Assembly: GCA_964016885.1 (NCBI GenBank)
Contig: OZ024742.1
Span: forward strand, 15,480,108 to 15,544,107
Length of the DNA: 64,000 nt
Direction of reading: 5' to 3'
From: Eledone cirrhosa
Taxonomy: Eukaryota; Mollusca; Cephalopoda; Octopoda; Eledonidae
The notes under the pieces are model-generated. The model ran no database searches. It was not told where the DNA came from and saw only the letters and a list, made by a program, of their open reading frames with translations. The stretch's first letter is position 1. The number at the start of each line of letters is the position of its first letter. Of the stretch, positions 9,366-20,049 are shown piece by piece. The position numbers and the translations under genes are program-made.

Positions 9366-10576
9366 GACTTGGAGAAAGCCTTTGACAGAGTCCCACGCCC
9401 CATTATCTGGTGGGCTCTTAGAAAACTAGGTGTTGATGAATGGCTTGTGGAGTTATATACAAGCCATGTATAAAGAAACAGTCAGCAAGGTTAGAATTAA
9501 CAACGAATATAGTGAAGAGTTTAGTGTAAAAGTTGGTGTTCATCAGTGCTCCGTTCTTATCCCCCTACTATTTATTATTGCCCTGCAGGCTATAAAAGAG
9601 GAGTTCAAGACCGGCTGCCCATGGGAACTTCTATATGCAGATGATCTAACGCTCATAGCTGAATCAATGGCTGAACTAGAGAAGAAATTCCAAACACGGA
9701 AGCATGGCCTAGAATCAAAAGGCCTTAAAGTTAACCTGGCTAAGACCAAAGTTCTAGTTTGTAGGAAGGAAAATAGGGCACCGATCCCATCTGGGAAATG
9801 GCCATGCTCAGTGTGTAGGAAAGGAGTAGGTAGAAACTCCATTTTATGTCCCAAATGCAAAGTATGGGTGCATAAAAGATGTAGTGGGATCACAGGTAAG
9901 CTAACTAAGAATATAGATTTTATATGTGGCCGGTGCTCTGGTGCAATAAGTGGCAGCAAGTTCCCACAAAATACTGGCTCATTCCATTGCACAGATGGTT
10001 CTATAGAAATAGTGGACAGCTTCTGTTACCTGGGTGACAAAATCAGCAGTGGGGGAGGGTGCTCTGAAAGTACAGTAGCTAGAGTCAGAACGGGATGGAA
10101 AAAGTTCAGAGAGCTTATACCACTATTGGCCGCTAAGGGGTTCTCTCTAAAAATGAAAGGCCTGCATACGAACAGCAATGTTACATGGCAGTGAGACCTG
10201 GGCATTGTGTGCAGAGGATATACGCAGACTGGAGAGGAACGAAGCTTGCATGCTCCGCTGGATGTGTAATAGTAATATACGTGAACGGCAAAGCATAAAC
10301 GAACTAAGGGAGAAATGAGGAATAAGGGGGATCAGATGTTGTTTACTCGAGAGAAGACTATGTTGGTACGGTCACGTGATGCGCATGAAAGACGACAGCT
10401 GTATAAAAAAGTGCAGGGCGATAAAAATAGACGGTAGCCACGGAGTAGGCAGACCCAGAAAAACCTGGGACGACTTGATAAATTCCGACCGCACACACTT
10501 ACACCTCTCCAAGACAATGTCACTGGACCGAGAGCTTTGGCGCTACACAGTTATACAGAAGACTCGCCTTGCCTAA
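9366..10576 (+). pseudogene. RTE-like RT with PHD-like finger, copy 2
   Basis: The RT text [27 protein letters not shown] is followed by a frameshift at about 9450. The frame from 9430 then continues through GVHQCSVLIPLL (here QGS has become QCS), YADDLTLIAES, the C4HC3 finger (PCSVCRKG...CPKCKVWVHKRC...FICGRC) and VDSFCYLGDKISSGGG. Near 10160 a deletion in MKGRLYDACIRTAML shifts the frame. A third frame (10376-10576) carries MMRMKDDSCIKKC and GVGRPRKTWDD. The copy is 5' truncated and inactive. It is more similar to copy 3 (20434-21655) than to copy 1, judging by shared text such as KNIDFICGRCSGAIS. Confidence 0.85.
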
Positions 10577-10689
10577 GTACAAAGCGAAACCTACAGTCAG
10601 TAGGCACCTCTAACAAAATACACCTCCGTCCCACTACCCCCATCCCATCCACACCACCCCCTTAAATGTAAAGTTATGTTGGTATCACA

Positions 10690-10965
10690 ACATCCAGTCC
10701 GAAACAAATGAGGTCGTGTAGGTGTCACGACAAAAACAAAAAACACAGTCCACGCTGTAATGTGGTCGTGTAGGTAACACGGTAAAAACCTCCCAGCAGT
10801 ACACACTGTAAACGTGGTTGGTGTTGGGAAGGGCACCCAGACGTGTAGGTGTCACGACAAAAAAACACACAGTCCACGCTGTAATGTGGCCGTGTAGGTA
10901 ACACAGTAAAAACCTCCCAGTCCACACTGTAAACGTGGTTGGTGTTAGGAAGGGCATCCAGCCGT
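10690..10965 (+). repeat. Partial tandem duplication in LINE 3' UTR
   Basis: A block of about 120 bp (about 10711-10838) is repeated with a few differences at about 10843-10960. Both carry GTAAACGTGGTTGGTGTT and CCACGCTGTAATGTGG. Copies 1 and 3 of this family lack this exact duplication, so it arose in this copy or its close source. Confidence 0.8.
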
Positions 10966-11096
10966 AGAGAACCCGCCAGACAGTCCTATACGAGCAGGAC
11001 AACCAATCTTGCCTCAAGTGGGAAAACTCCCGTCCAAACCCATGCAAGCGTGGAAGATGGACGTTAAACGATGATGGTGATGATGATGATGATGAT

Positions 11097-11103
11097 GTAT
11101 ATA

Positions 11104-11188
<85 letters not shown>

Positions 11189-11216
11189 GTATATGTATAT
11201 ATATGTATATGTATAT

Positions 11217-11284
<68 letters not shown>

Positions 11285-11311
11285 GTATATATATATGTAT
11301 ATATATATATT
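11097..11311. repeat. (TA)n microsatellite
   Basis: More than 200 bp of TA with TATG interruptions, between the (GAT)n tail of the LINE and the 3' end of PLE-A. Confidence 0.97.
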
Positions 11312-13605
11312 GTTATACTTTGGGAGGGTCATGTTGCCAATAAGAAACACACGCACCAGTTGCTTTCACTTCAATTTATTATAATAAATTTATAAATTTA
11401 GGAATTTATAAATTTCCGGTTGGTTGGTTGGTTCCACAACCAGATGGTTGTTCATATATCATCAAAGTTCTTTCGTCACACATTCTGTGACCTCTTCAGT
11501 GACTGGGGATTCTTTTCTTTGTTTTTGTGCCTCTCCTTTGTTCTGTCCTACGCCATCTTGTTTCTGTGTGTGTGTTGTGTGCTCAGTCTGCGCATGCGCC
11601 ACATCCGGGTGTCTGTGTGTGTTTATATTCCTTTATTTATTTGTTTATTTACATGTTACTGGTTGGTTGTTTGTTCTATGTGCGTGTGTGTTTTCATTTT
11701 GTCCTTAATTGTAAGTTGTGATGTTGCTATTCCACTCATGTTTTCTATTTAATTTTGGTTGTAATTCTTTTATGTTTATTGCCTCTGTGATTTGTCTAAA
11801 CATTGCGTCTTTTCTGTGTGTAGATTCTATTTTTATTTCTATGTTCTCTAATTTACCCATATGTTCTATTTTAGCATATTGGTAGAGTACATATGATTCT
11901 TTACTATCTTGAAGGTCTCGCCAGTGTTCATTTATCCGTTCCCCTACACTACGAGCTGTCTCACCTATGTACACTATATTTTTATCTCTACATTGTCCTT
12001 CAGTACATCTTATGCTATACACTACATTTCTAGTTTTACAGTTAATATGGGGGCTTATTTTACAGGTTATACATTTCTTATCTATACATGAGGGTCTTTG
12101 AAAAGGGTATGTCTTGCTAATAAGTGTTTTTATGGAGGTACCTGGTCTTTCTACTATCTTAATATTGAGTTTATATTTATCTAGGACCCTTCTAAATTTG
12201 TAAGCTAATTCACCTCTAGGGGTTGTATCGATGAACATTACACTCTGGTATTTATTGCTATCATACCATGAGTTTATTCTATTAGCCTTATTCCTAGTTC
12301 TTTCTATTCTATTCCAAATTTTGCTCCTATACAAGGGGCAGGTCCCATTTGTGTCATTATTTACCATTTTTTCCCATTTGGTTCTGGCTCCTCTATACAC
12401 TCTGATTTTATCTCTCTGATTGTAACCAGAGAACTGCATACGGTGGATGAAGTGTTGTATGTGTCTCTCTAGTTCTTCGGGGTTGCACATCCGGGACACG
12501 TTTCTCATCACCCGTACCAAATCCGCAATCAGTATGTTGATTTTGGTATGGTCCGAAACAGCTGAGTTTCGGTGGATCAGATATTTGGAAGTCATGGGTT
12601 TGGCATAATGGGAATGGAGGATTTGTTTTTTGTTATTAATGGTATCTAACCAGAGCTCTGTGTCTAGTACAGGTAATCGATGGTTGGGGTGTTTACTTGG
12701 GTAGTCTATAGTAACTCTAATACTCCGGTGGATGGAGTTAGCTATTTGCTGGATGCTTTCCATTGTGTTTTTCTCTAATTCCTGACTGTTCTCTAGTGGG
12801 GGTGTCTTAACTACGATGTTTATATCATCAACGTAGCGGGAGTACATTATCAGGGTTAAGGGGTTTTCTAATTGTTCTGTAAGTTTAAGTTTAAGTCTAC
12901 TGTCCCACCATACCATGAATAAGTTAGCTATGTCGCCTGCAATGCTAACACCAATGGCTGCTCCTTCCTCTTGGGCATGTGTTTTTCCATTAAATTTGAA
13001 CATATGTTCCTTAAGGGTTAATTTTATGCTGGCCCCCACCGCATGTGAAATCATTTTCTTTAGTTCATCGTGGTTTTCGTGGGGACGTATGGCTCTGGTC
13101 CACCCGTTCCATCTATCTGTGTGGGTTTTCTTGGCCATTGAGGTAATGGTAGGTGGTCTGCCTCTTGCTGGTCTTGTAGGGCACAGGTTGTTAAGGTCAT
13201 ATGTGTCTAGATAATTATTACTATAGGTAAGATTAAGTAGGAGTCCCAGCTCACTGGTATCAATCCCACGGAACTCAACATTGCTCTCACTGATCATTTC
13301 TACGCATTTCTCCACAGCAAAATCCACGTCAATAGATGGATACAGGGACACAACATCCATACTACCTATTATGCAGTTTGTTAGGTCCCTAGATCGGTTA
13401 CTCTCGCCGATTCTGCTGAGGAGGTCCTCCGTGCTGTCACATACATCTGGGGACATTTCAATGATGGGGCGTATGATCAGGGAGAGAAAGTAGGACAGTC
13501 TGTAGTTACTAGCAATGTTAGCTCCACAGACTGGCCGTGTTGGTGGTCCTGTGACAGGGTCACTGCCCGTTTTATGGTCTTTTCGAAGCCCATACAACGC
13601 TGGTA
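11312..13605 (-). mobile_element. Penelope-like element A (5' truncated)
   Basis: Minus-strand PLE with a 3' UTR (11312-11704), a long RT/GIY-YIG frame, and a 5' cut at about 13605 where it passes into (TA)n. Its 3' terminus (sense strand ending GTATAACA before the TA tract) is shared with PLE-B at 23404, which marks both ends as genuine. Confidence 0.85.
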
Positions 13606-13630
13606 TATATATGTATATGTATATATACAT
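11705..13630 (-). CDS. PLE reverse transcriptase with C-terminal GIY-YIG endonuclease (N-truncated)
   Basis: A 641-residue uninterrupted frame; the first 10 residues derive from the TA tract. RT landmarks are YGLRKDHK (13-20), [11 protein letters not shown] (90-100, catalytic D92), [17 protein letters not shown] (223-239) and YVDD (266-269). A Cys/His cluster (C515, C520, C523, H528, C531) precedes GIY-YIG: VVYSI (536-540), YIGET (554-558), then [11 protein letters not shown] (560-570). PLE RTs are related to telomerase RT, and the GIY-YIG domain provides target cleavage. With no internal stop, this is the best-preserved RT frame in the window, but it lacks an N-terminus and is unlikely to be active. 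It is the most plausible type of enzyme partner for the hammerhead elements nearby (inference). Confidence 0.88.
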   Translation of the reverse strand: MYIYIYIYIPALYGLRKDHKTGSDPVTGPPTRPVCGANIASNYRLSYFLSLIIRPIIEMSPDVCDSTEDLLSRIGESNRSRDLTNCIIGSMDVVSLYPSIDVDFAVEKCVEMISESNVEFRGIDTSELGLLLNLTYSNNYLDTYDLNNLCPTRPARGRPPTITSMAKKTHTDRWNGWTRAIRPHENHDELKKMISHAVGASIKLTLKEHMFKFNGKTHAQEEGAAIGVSIAGDIANLFMVWWDSRLKLKLTEQLENPLTLIMYSRYVDDINIVVKTPPLENSQELEKNTMESIQQIANSIHRSIRVTIDYPSKHPNHRLPVLDTELWLDTINNKKQILHSHYAKPMTSKYLIHRNSAVSDHTKINILIADLVRVMRNVSRMCNPEELERHIQHFIHRMQFSGYNQRDKIRVYRGARTKWEKMVNNDTNGTCPLYRSKIWNRIERTRNKANRINSWYDSNKYQSVMFIDTTPRGELAYKFRRVLDKYKLNIKIVERPGTSIKTLISKTYPFQRPSCIDKKCITCKISPHINCKTRNVVYSIRCTEGQCRDKNIVYIGETARSVGERINEHWRDLQDSKESYVLYQYAKIEHMGKLENIEIKIESTHRKDAMFRQITEAINIKELQPKLNRKHEWNSNITTYN

Positions 13631-13654
13631 ATATATATGTATATATACATATAC

Positions 13655-13687
<33 letters not shown>

Positions 13688-13702
13688 AATTTATATATAT
13701 AC

Positions 13703-13736
<34 letters not shown>

Positions 13737-13780
13737 TTATATGTATACATACATATATACATATATTTATTATAGGGAAA
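13606..13780. repeat. TA-rich microsatellite
   Basis: (TA)n with TACATATG interruptions, flanking the 5'-truncated PLE-A. Confidence 0.95.
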
Positions 13781-13941
13781 TAGGATGTCCAAAGTCACCC
13801 TCCTCACCAAGAAACCTTGGTGGGGTTGCCAGTTTAGTCACCAACGACCCGACCATGAGGCAGGTTTCACTGGGATACATGTTACCAGTAGCACCATATA
13901 TAAATATACATACATATATACATACATATATATATATATAT
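13781..13941. other. Short unique segment then TA tract
   Basis: About 120 bp of non-repetitive sequence (13781-13900) with a small CACCAAG/CTTGGTG hairpin, then a TA/CATA tract up to the first 310-bp unit. I see no gene. Confidence 0.6.
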
Positions 13942-14044
13942 ATGAATATAGACATAGAATATTCGAAAATATTCTGTATGTTTATAATAAACATTTTGAA
14001 GACCTAATCGCTATAGAATAGAATACGTCACGTATTACAATTAG

Positions 14045-16923
14045 ATTCTCGATAAAAGCAAGGGAAGTAATCTACGCGTTTCATTCTTATTAGAAATCTT
14101 CAGGACTACATATCCAGTGCTTTTATCGAGAATGACACAGCTAGAGACTTATAGAATACTTAGCTGTGTACATGAACTGGTTTGAAAGAGCGGTTGCCGG
14201 TCCGGCAGAAATTAGAAATTGGAATAAATGCTCTGAAATAGCGATATATATGTGAATATAGACATAGAATATTCGAAAATATTCTGTATGTTTATAATAA
14301 ACATTTTGAAGACCTAATCGCTATAGAATAGAATACGTCACGTATTACAATTAGATTCTCGATAAAAGCAAGGGAAGTAATCTACGCGTTTCATTCTTAT
14401 TAGAAATCTTCAGGACTACATATCCAGTGCTTTTATCGAGAATGACACAGCTAGAGACTTATAGAATACTTAGCTGTGTACATGAACTGGTTTGAAAGAG
14501 CGGTTGCCGGTCCGGCAGAAATTAGAAATTGGAATAAATGCTCTGAAATAGCGATATATATGTGAATATAGACATAGAATATTCGAAAATATTCTGTATG
14601 TTTATAATAAACATTTTGAAGACCTAATCGCTATAGAATAGAATACGTCACGTATTACAATTAGATTCTCGATAAAAGCAAGGGAAGTAATCTACGCGTT
14701 TCATTCTTATTAGAAATCTTCAGGACTACATATCCAGTGCTTTTATCGAGAATGACACAGCTAGAGACTTATAGAATACTTAGCTGTGTACATGAACTGG
14801 TTTGAAAGAGCGGTTGCCGGTCCGGCAGAAATTAGAAATTGGAATAAATGCTCTGAAATAGCGATATATATGTGAATATAGACATAGAATATTCGAAAAT
14901 ATTCTGTATGTTTATAATAAACATTTTGAAGACCTAATCGCTATAGAATAGAATACGTCACGTATTACAATTAGATTCTCGATAAAAGCAAGGGAAGTAA
15001 TCTACGCGTTTCATTCTTATTAGAAATCTTCAGGACTACATATCCAGTGCTTTTATCGAGAATGACACAGCTAGAGACTTATAGAATACTTAGCTGTGTA
15101 CATGAACTGGTTTGAAAGAGCGGTTGCCGGTCCGGCAGAAATTAGAAATTGGAATAAATGCTCTGAAATAGCGATATATATGTGAATATAGACATAGAAT
15201 ATTCGAAAATATTCTGTATGTTTATAATAAACATTTTGAAGACCTAATCGCTATAGAATAGAATACGTCACGTATTACAATTAGATTCTCGATAAAAGCA
15301 AGGGAAGTAATCTACGCGTTTCATTCTTATTAGAAATCTTCAGGACTACATATCCAGTGCTTTTATCGAGAATGACACAGCTAGAGACTTATAGAATACT
15401 TAGCTGTGTACATGAACTGGTTTGAAAGAGCGGTTGCCGGTCCGGCAGAAATTAGAAATTGGAATAAATGCTCTGAAATAGCGATATATATGTGAATATA
15501 GACATAGAATATTCGAAAATATTCTGTATGTTTATAATAAACATTTTGAAGACCTAATCGCTATAGAATAGAATACGTCACGTATTACAATTAGATTCTC
15601 GATAAAAGCAAGGGAAGTAATCTACGCGTTTCATTCTTATTAGAAATCTTCAGGACTACATATCCAGTGCTTTTATCGAGAATGACACAGCTAGAGACTT
15701 ATAGAATACTTAGCTGTGTACATGAACTGGTTTGAAAGAGCGGTTGCCGGTCCGGCAGAAATTAGAAATTGGAATAAATGCTCTGAAATAGCGATATATA
15801 TGTGAATATAGACATAGAATATTCGAAAATATTCTGTATGTTTATAATAAACATTTTGAAGACCTAATCGCTATAGAATAGAATACGTCACGTATTACAA
15901 TTAGATTCTCGATAAAAGCAAGGGAAGTAATCTACGCGTTTCATTCTTATTAGAAATCTTCAGGACTACATATCCAGTGCTTTTATCGAGAATGACACAG
16001 CTAGAGACTTATAGAATACTTAGCTGTGTACATGAACTGGTTTGAAAGAGCGGTTGCCGGTCCGGCAGAAATTAGAAATTGGAATAAATGCTCTGAAATA
16101 GCGATATATATGTGAATATAGACATAGAATATTCGAAAATATTCTGTATGTTTATAATAAACATTTTGAAGACCTAATCGCTATAGAATAGAATACGTCA
16201 CGTATTACAATTAGATTCTCGATAAAAGCAAGGGAAGTAATCTACGCGTTTCATTCTTATTAGAAATCTTCAGGACTACATATCCAGTGCTTTTATCGAG
16301 AATGACACAGCTAGAGACTTATAGAATACTTAGCTGTGTACATGAACTGGTTTGAAAGAGCGGTTGCCGGTCCGGCAGAAATTAGAAATTGGAATAAATG
16401 CTCTGAAATAGCGATAGATATGTGAATATAGACATAGAATATTCGAAAATATTCTGTATGTTTATAATAAACATTTTGAAGACCTAATCGCTATAGAATA
16501 GAATACGTCACGTATTACAATTAGATTCTCGATAAAAGCAAGGGAAGTAATCTACGCGTTTCATTCTTATTAGAAATCTTCAGGACTACATATCCAGTGC
16601 TTTTATCGAGAATGACACAGCTAGAGACTTATAGAATACTTAGCTGTGTACATGAACTGGTTTGAAAGAGCGGTTGCCGGTCCGGCAGAAATTAGAAATT
16701 GGAATAAATGCTCTGAAATAGCGATATATATGTGAATATAGACATAGAATATTCGAAAATATTCTGTATGTTTATAATAAACATTTTGAAGACCTAATCG
16801 CTATAGAATAGAATACGTCACGTATTACAATTAGATTCTCGATAAAAGCAAGGGAAGTAATCTACGCGTTTCATTCTTATTAGAAATCTTCAGGACTACA
16901 TATCCAGTGCTTTTATCGAGAAT
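14045..16923 (-). ncRNA. Ten hammerhead ribozymes, left arm of 310-bp array
   Basis: Minus-strand hammerheads of 89 nt lie at 14045-14133, 14355-14443, 14665-14753, 14975-15063, 15285-15373, 15595-15683, 15905-15993, 16215-16303, 16525-16613 and 16835-16923. Sequence and fold are as described for the copy at 16961-17049. I saw no core substitution in any copy. Cleavage at successive sites would release 310-nt monomers. Confidence 0.8.
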
Positions 16924-16924
16924 G

Positions 16925-16959
16925 ACACAGCTAGAGACTTATAGAATACTTAGCTGTGT
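16925..16959. other. Fold-back junction of the 310-bp array
   Basis: The array flips at a short inverted repeat already present in every unit: ACACAGCTA (16925-16933), a 17-nt spacer (16934-16950), TAGCTGTGT (16951-16959). In normal units TAGCTGTGT continues into ACATGAAC. Here it continues into CATTCTCG, the complement of the left flank. This is the expected scar of intrastrand snap-back or template switching at that 9-bp repeat. Confidence 0.9.
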
Positions 16960-16960
16960 C

Positions 16961-17049
16961 ATTCTCGATAAAAGCACTGGATATGTAGTCCTGAAGATTT
17001 CTAATAAGAATGAAACGCGTAGATTACTTCCCTTGCTTTTATCGAGAAT
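16961..17049 (+). ncRNA. Type I hammerhead ribozyme, reference copy of the 310-nt unit
   Basis: Distal stem I is a perfect 16-bp helix (16961-16976 with 17034-17049). An internal loop follows (CUGGAUAU / UUCCCU). Proximal stem I is GUAGUC (16985-16990) with GAUUAC (17022-17027), including one G.U. The core is CUGAAGA (16991-16997). Stem II is UUCU/AGAA with an AAUA loop, beyond a U.U at 10.1-11.1. GAAA is at 17012-17015. Stem III is the palindrome ACGCGU (17015-17020). A17 is at 17021, giving a GUA triplet with cleavage between 17021 and 17022. All invariant core bases are present. The internal loop of stem I could dock with the stem II loop, as in natural fast hammerheads. The loopless stem III means two units would pair in trans, as in dimeric hammerheads of newt satellite and PLE/retrozyme RNAs. 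Confidence 0.82.
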
Positions 17050-17270
17050 CTAATTGTAATACGTGACGTATTCTATTCTATAGCGATTAGGTCTTCAAAA
17101 TGTTTATTATAAACATACAGAATATTTTCGAATATTCTATGTCTATATTCACATATATATCGCTATTTCAGAGCATTTATTCCAATTTCTAATTTCTGCC
17201 GGACCGGCAACCGCTCTTTCAAACCAGTTCATGTACACAGCTAAGTATTCTATAAGTCTCTAGCTGTGTC

Positions 17271-19839
17271 ATTCTCGATAAAAGCACTGGATATGTAGTC
17301 CTGAAGATTTCTAATAAGAATGAAACGCGTAGATTACTTCCCTTGCTTTTATCGAGAATCTAATTGTAATACGTGACGTATTCTATTCTATAGCGATTAG
17401 GTCTTCAAAATGTTTATTATAAACATACAGAATATTTTCGAATATTCTATGTCTATATTCACATATATATCGCTATTTCAGAGCATTTATTCCAATTTCT
17501 AATTTCTGCCGGACCGGCAACCGCTCTTTCAAACCAGTTCATGTACACAGCTAAGTATTCTATAAGTCTCTAGCTGTGTCATTCTCGATAAAAGCACTGG
17601 ATATGTAGTCCTGAAGATTTCTAATAAGAATGAAACGCGTAGATTACTTCCCTTGCTTTTATCGAGAATCTAATTGTAATACGTGACGTATTCTATTCTA
17701 TAGCGATTAGGTCTTCAAAATGTTTATTATAAACATACAGAATATTTTCGAATATTCTATGTCTATATTCACATATATATCGCTATTTCAGAGCATTTAT
17801 TCCAATTTCTAATTTCTGCCGGACCGGCAACCGCTCTTTCAAACCAGTTCATGTACACAGCTAAGTATTCTATAAGTCTCTAGCTGTGTCATTCTCGATA
17901 AAAGCACTGGATATGTAGTCCTGAAGATTTCTAATAAGAATGAAACGCGTAGATTACTTCCCTTGCTTTTATCGAGAATCTAATTGTAATACGTGACGTA
18001 TTCTATTCTATAGCGATTAGGTCTTCAAAATGTTTATTATAAACATACAGAATATTTTCGAATATTCTATGTCTATATTCACATATATATCGCTATTTCA
18101 GAGCATTTATTCCAATTTCTAATTTCTGCCGGACCGGCAACCGCTCTTTCAAACCAGTTCATGTACACAGCTAAGTATTCTATAAGTCTCTAGCTGTGTC
18201 ATTCTCGATAAAAGCACTGGATATGTAGTCCTGAAGATTTCTAATAAGAATGAAACGCGTAGATTACTTCCCTTGCTTTTATCGAGAATCTAATTGTAAT
18301 ACGTGACGTATTCTATTCTATAGCGATTAGGTCTTCAAAATGTTTATTATAAACATACAGAATATTTTCGAATATTCTATGTCTATATTCACATATATAT
18401 CGCTATTTCAGAGCATTTATTCCAATTTCTAATTTCTGCCGGACCGGCAACCGCTCTTTCAAACCAGTTCATGTACACAGCTAAGTATTCTATAAGTCTC
18501 TAGCTGTGTCATTCTCGATAAAAGCACTGGATATGTAGTCCTGAAGATTTCTAATAAGAATGAAACGCGTAGATTACTTCCCTTGCTTTTATCGAGAATC
18601 TAATTGTAATACGTGACGTATTCTATTCTATAGCGATTAGGTCTTCAAAATGTTTATTATAAACATACAGAATATTTTCGAATATTCTATGTCTATATTC
18701 ACATATATATCGCTATTTCAGAGCATTTATTCCAATTTCTAATTTCTGCCGGACCGGCAACCGCTCTTTCAAACCAGTTCATGTACACAGCTAAGTATTC
18801 TATAAGTCTCTAGCTGTGTCATTCTCGATAAAAGCACTGGATATGTAGTCCTGAAGATTTCTAATAAGAATGAAACGCGTAGATTACTTCCCTTGCTTTT
18901 ATCGAGAATCTAATTGTAATACGTGACGTATTCTATTCTATAGCGATTAGGTCTTCAAAATGTTTATTATAAACATACAGAATATTTTCGAATATTCTAT
19001 GTCTATATTCACATATATATCGCTATTTCAGAGCATTTATTCCAATTTCTAATTTCTGCCGGACCGGCAACCGCTCTTTCAAACCAGTTCATGTACACAG
19101 CTAAGTATTCTATAAGTCTCTAGCTGTGTCATTCTCGATAAAAGCACTGGATATGTAGTCCTGAAGATTTCTAATAAGAATGAAACGCGTAGATTACTTC
19201 CCTTGCTTTTATCGAGAATCTAATTGTAATACGTGACGTATTCTATTCTATAGCGATTAGGTCTTCAAAATGTTTATTATAAACATACAGAATATTTTCG
19301 AATATTCTATGTCTATATTCACATATATATCGCTATTTCAGAGCATTTATTCCAATTTCTAATTTCTGCCGGACCGGCAACCGCTCTTTCAAACCAGTTC
19401 ATGTACACAGCTAAGTATTCTATAAGTCTCTAGCTGTGTCATTCTCGATAAAAGCACTGGATATGTAGTCCTGAAGATTTCTAATAAGAATGAAACGCGT
19501 AGATTACTTCCCTTGCTTTTATCGAGAATCTAATTGTAATACGTGACGTATTCTATTCTATAGCGATTAGGTCTTCAAAATGTTTATTATAAACATACAG
19601 AATATTTTCGAATATTCTATGTCTATATTCACATATATATCGCTATTTCAGAGCATTTATTCCAATTTCTAATTTCTGCCGGACCGGCAACCGCTCTTTC
19701 AAACCAGTTCATGTACACAGCTAAGTATTCTATAAGTCTCTAGCTGGGTCATTCTCGATAAAAGCACTGGATATGTAGTCCTGAAGATTTCTAATAAGAA
19801 TGAAACGCGTAGATTACTTCCCTTGCTTTTATCGAGAAT
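17271..19839 (+). ncRNA. Nine further hammerhead ribozymes, right arm of 310-bp array
   Basis: Plus-strand copies lie at 17271-17359, 17581-17669, 17891-17979, 18201-18289, 18511-18599, 18821-18909, 19131-19219, 19441-19529 and 19751-19839. They are identical to the reference copy as far as I can see. The last unit is truncated at 19975, but its ribozyme is complete. Confidence 0.8.
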
Positions 19840-19974
19840 CTAATTGTAATACGTGACGTATTCTATTCTATAGCGATTAGGTCTTCAAAATGTTTATTAT
19901 AAACATACAGAATATTTTCGAATATTCTATGTCTATATTCACATATATATCGCTATTTCAGAGCATTTATTCCA

Positions 19975-19975
<1 letters not shown>

Positions 19976-20045
<70 letters not shown>
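19976..20045. repeat. (TA)n microsatellite
   Basis: Pure TA tract joining the retrozyme array to the (ATC)n end of RTE-like LINE copy 3. Confidence 0.97.

Positions 20046-20049
<4 letters not shown>

Larger units (their letters stand above)
9364..11096 (+). mobile_element. RTE-like LINE, copy 2 (5' truncated)
   Basis: Plus-strand copy of the family seen at 3888-5668. It begins mid-RT ([11 protein letters not shown]) against (TA)n. It runs through the PHD-like finger and C-terminal domain, then a long 3' UTR (about 10577-11070), and ends in (GAT)n at 11070-11096, followed by more (TA)n. Confidence 0.85.
13942..19975. mobile_element. Palindromic array of 20 retrozyme-like 310-bp units
   Basis: Ten head-to-tail units of exactly 310 bp (landmark GACATAGAAT at 13951, 14261 and every 310 bp to 16741) meet ten inverted units (landmark ATTCTCGATA at 16961 and every 310 bp to 19751). 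The outermost units are partial. Copies are essentially identical: I noticed only single differences at about 16417 and 19747 in 6 kb, besides edge effects. There is no ORF. Each unit contains one hammerhead ribozyme in a fixed orientation, on the minus strand in the left arm and the plus strand in the right. Both outer ends abut (TA)n. Unit size, tandem array, type I hammerhead and lack of coding match metazoan retrozymes, which yield self-cleaved circular RNAs of unit length. Confidence 0.85.

Noticed and set aside
9145..9429. Tyr/Ile-rich open frames in this and other (TA)n tracts (also near 6404-6649, 11071-11395, 13574-13783)
   Set aside because: Translations of TATATG repeats, with no gene.
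11471..11499. PLE-A 3' UTR: CUGAAGA, hairpin GUCACA/UGUGAC, GAAA on the minus strand, resembling a hammerhead core
   Set aside because: An extra base sits on one side of stem II, the base at position 17 would be G, and no stem I pairing is available.
13942..19975. CRISPR-like or bacterial repeat array
   Set aside because: Units are 310 bp with no unique spacers, the context is eukaryotic, and the units carry hammerheads.
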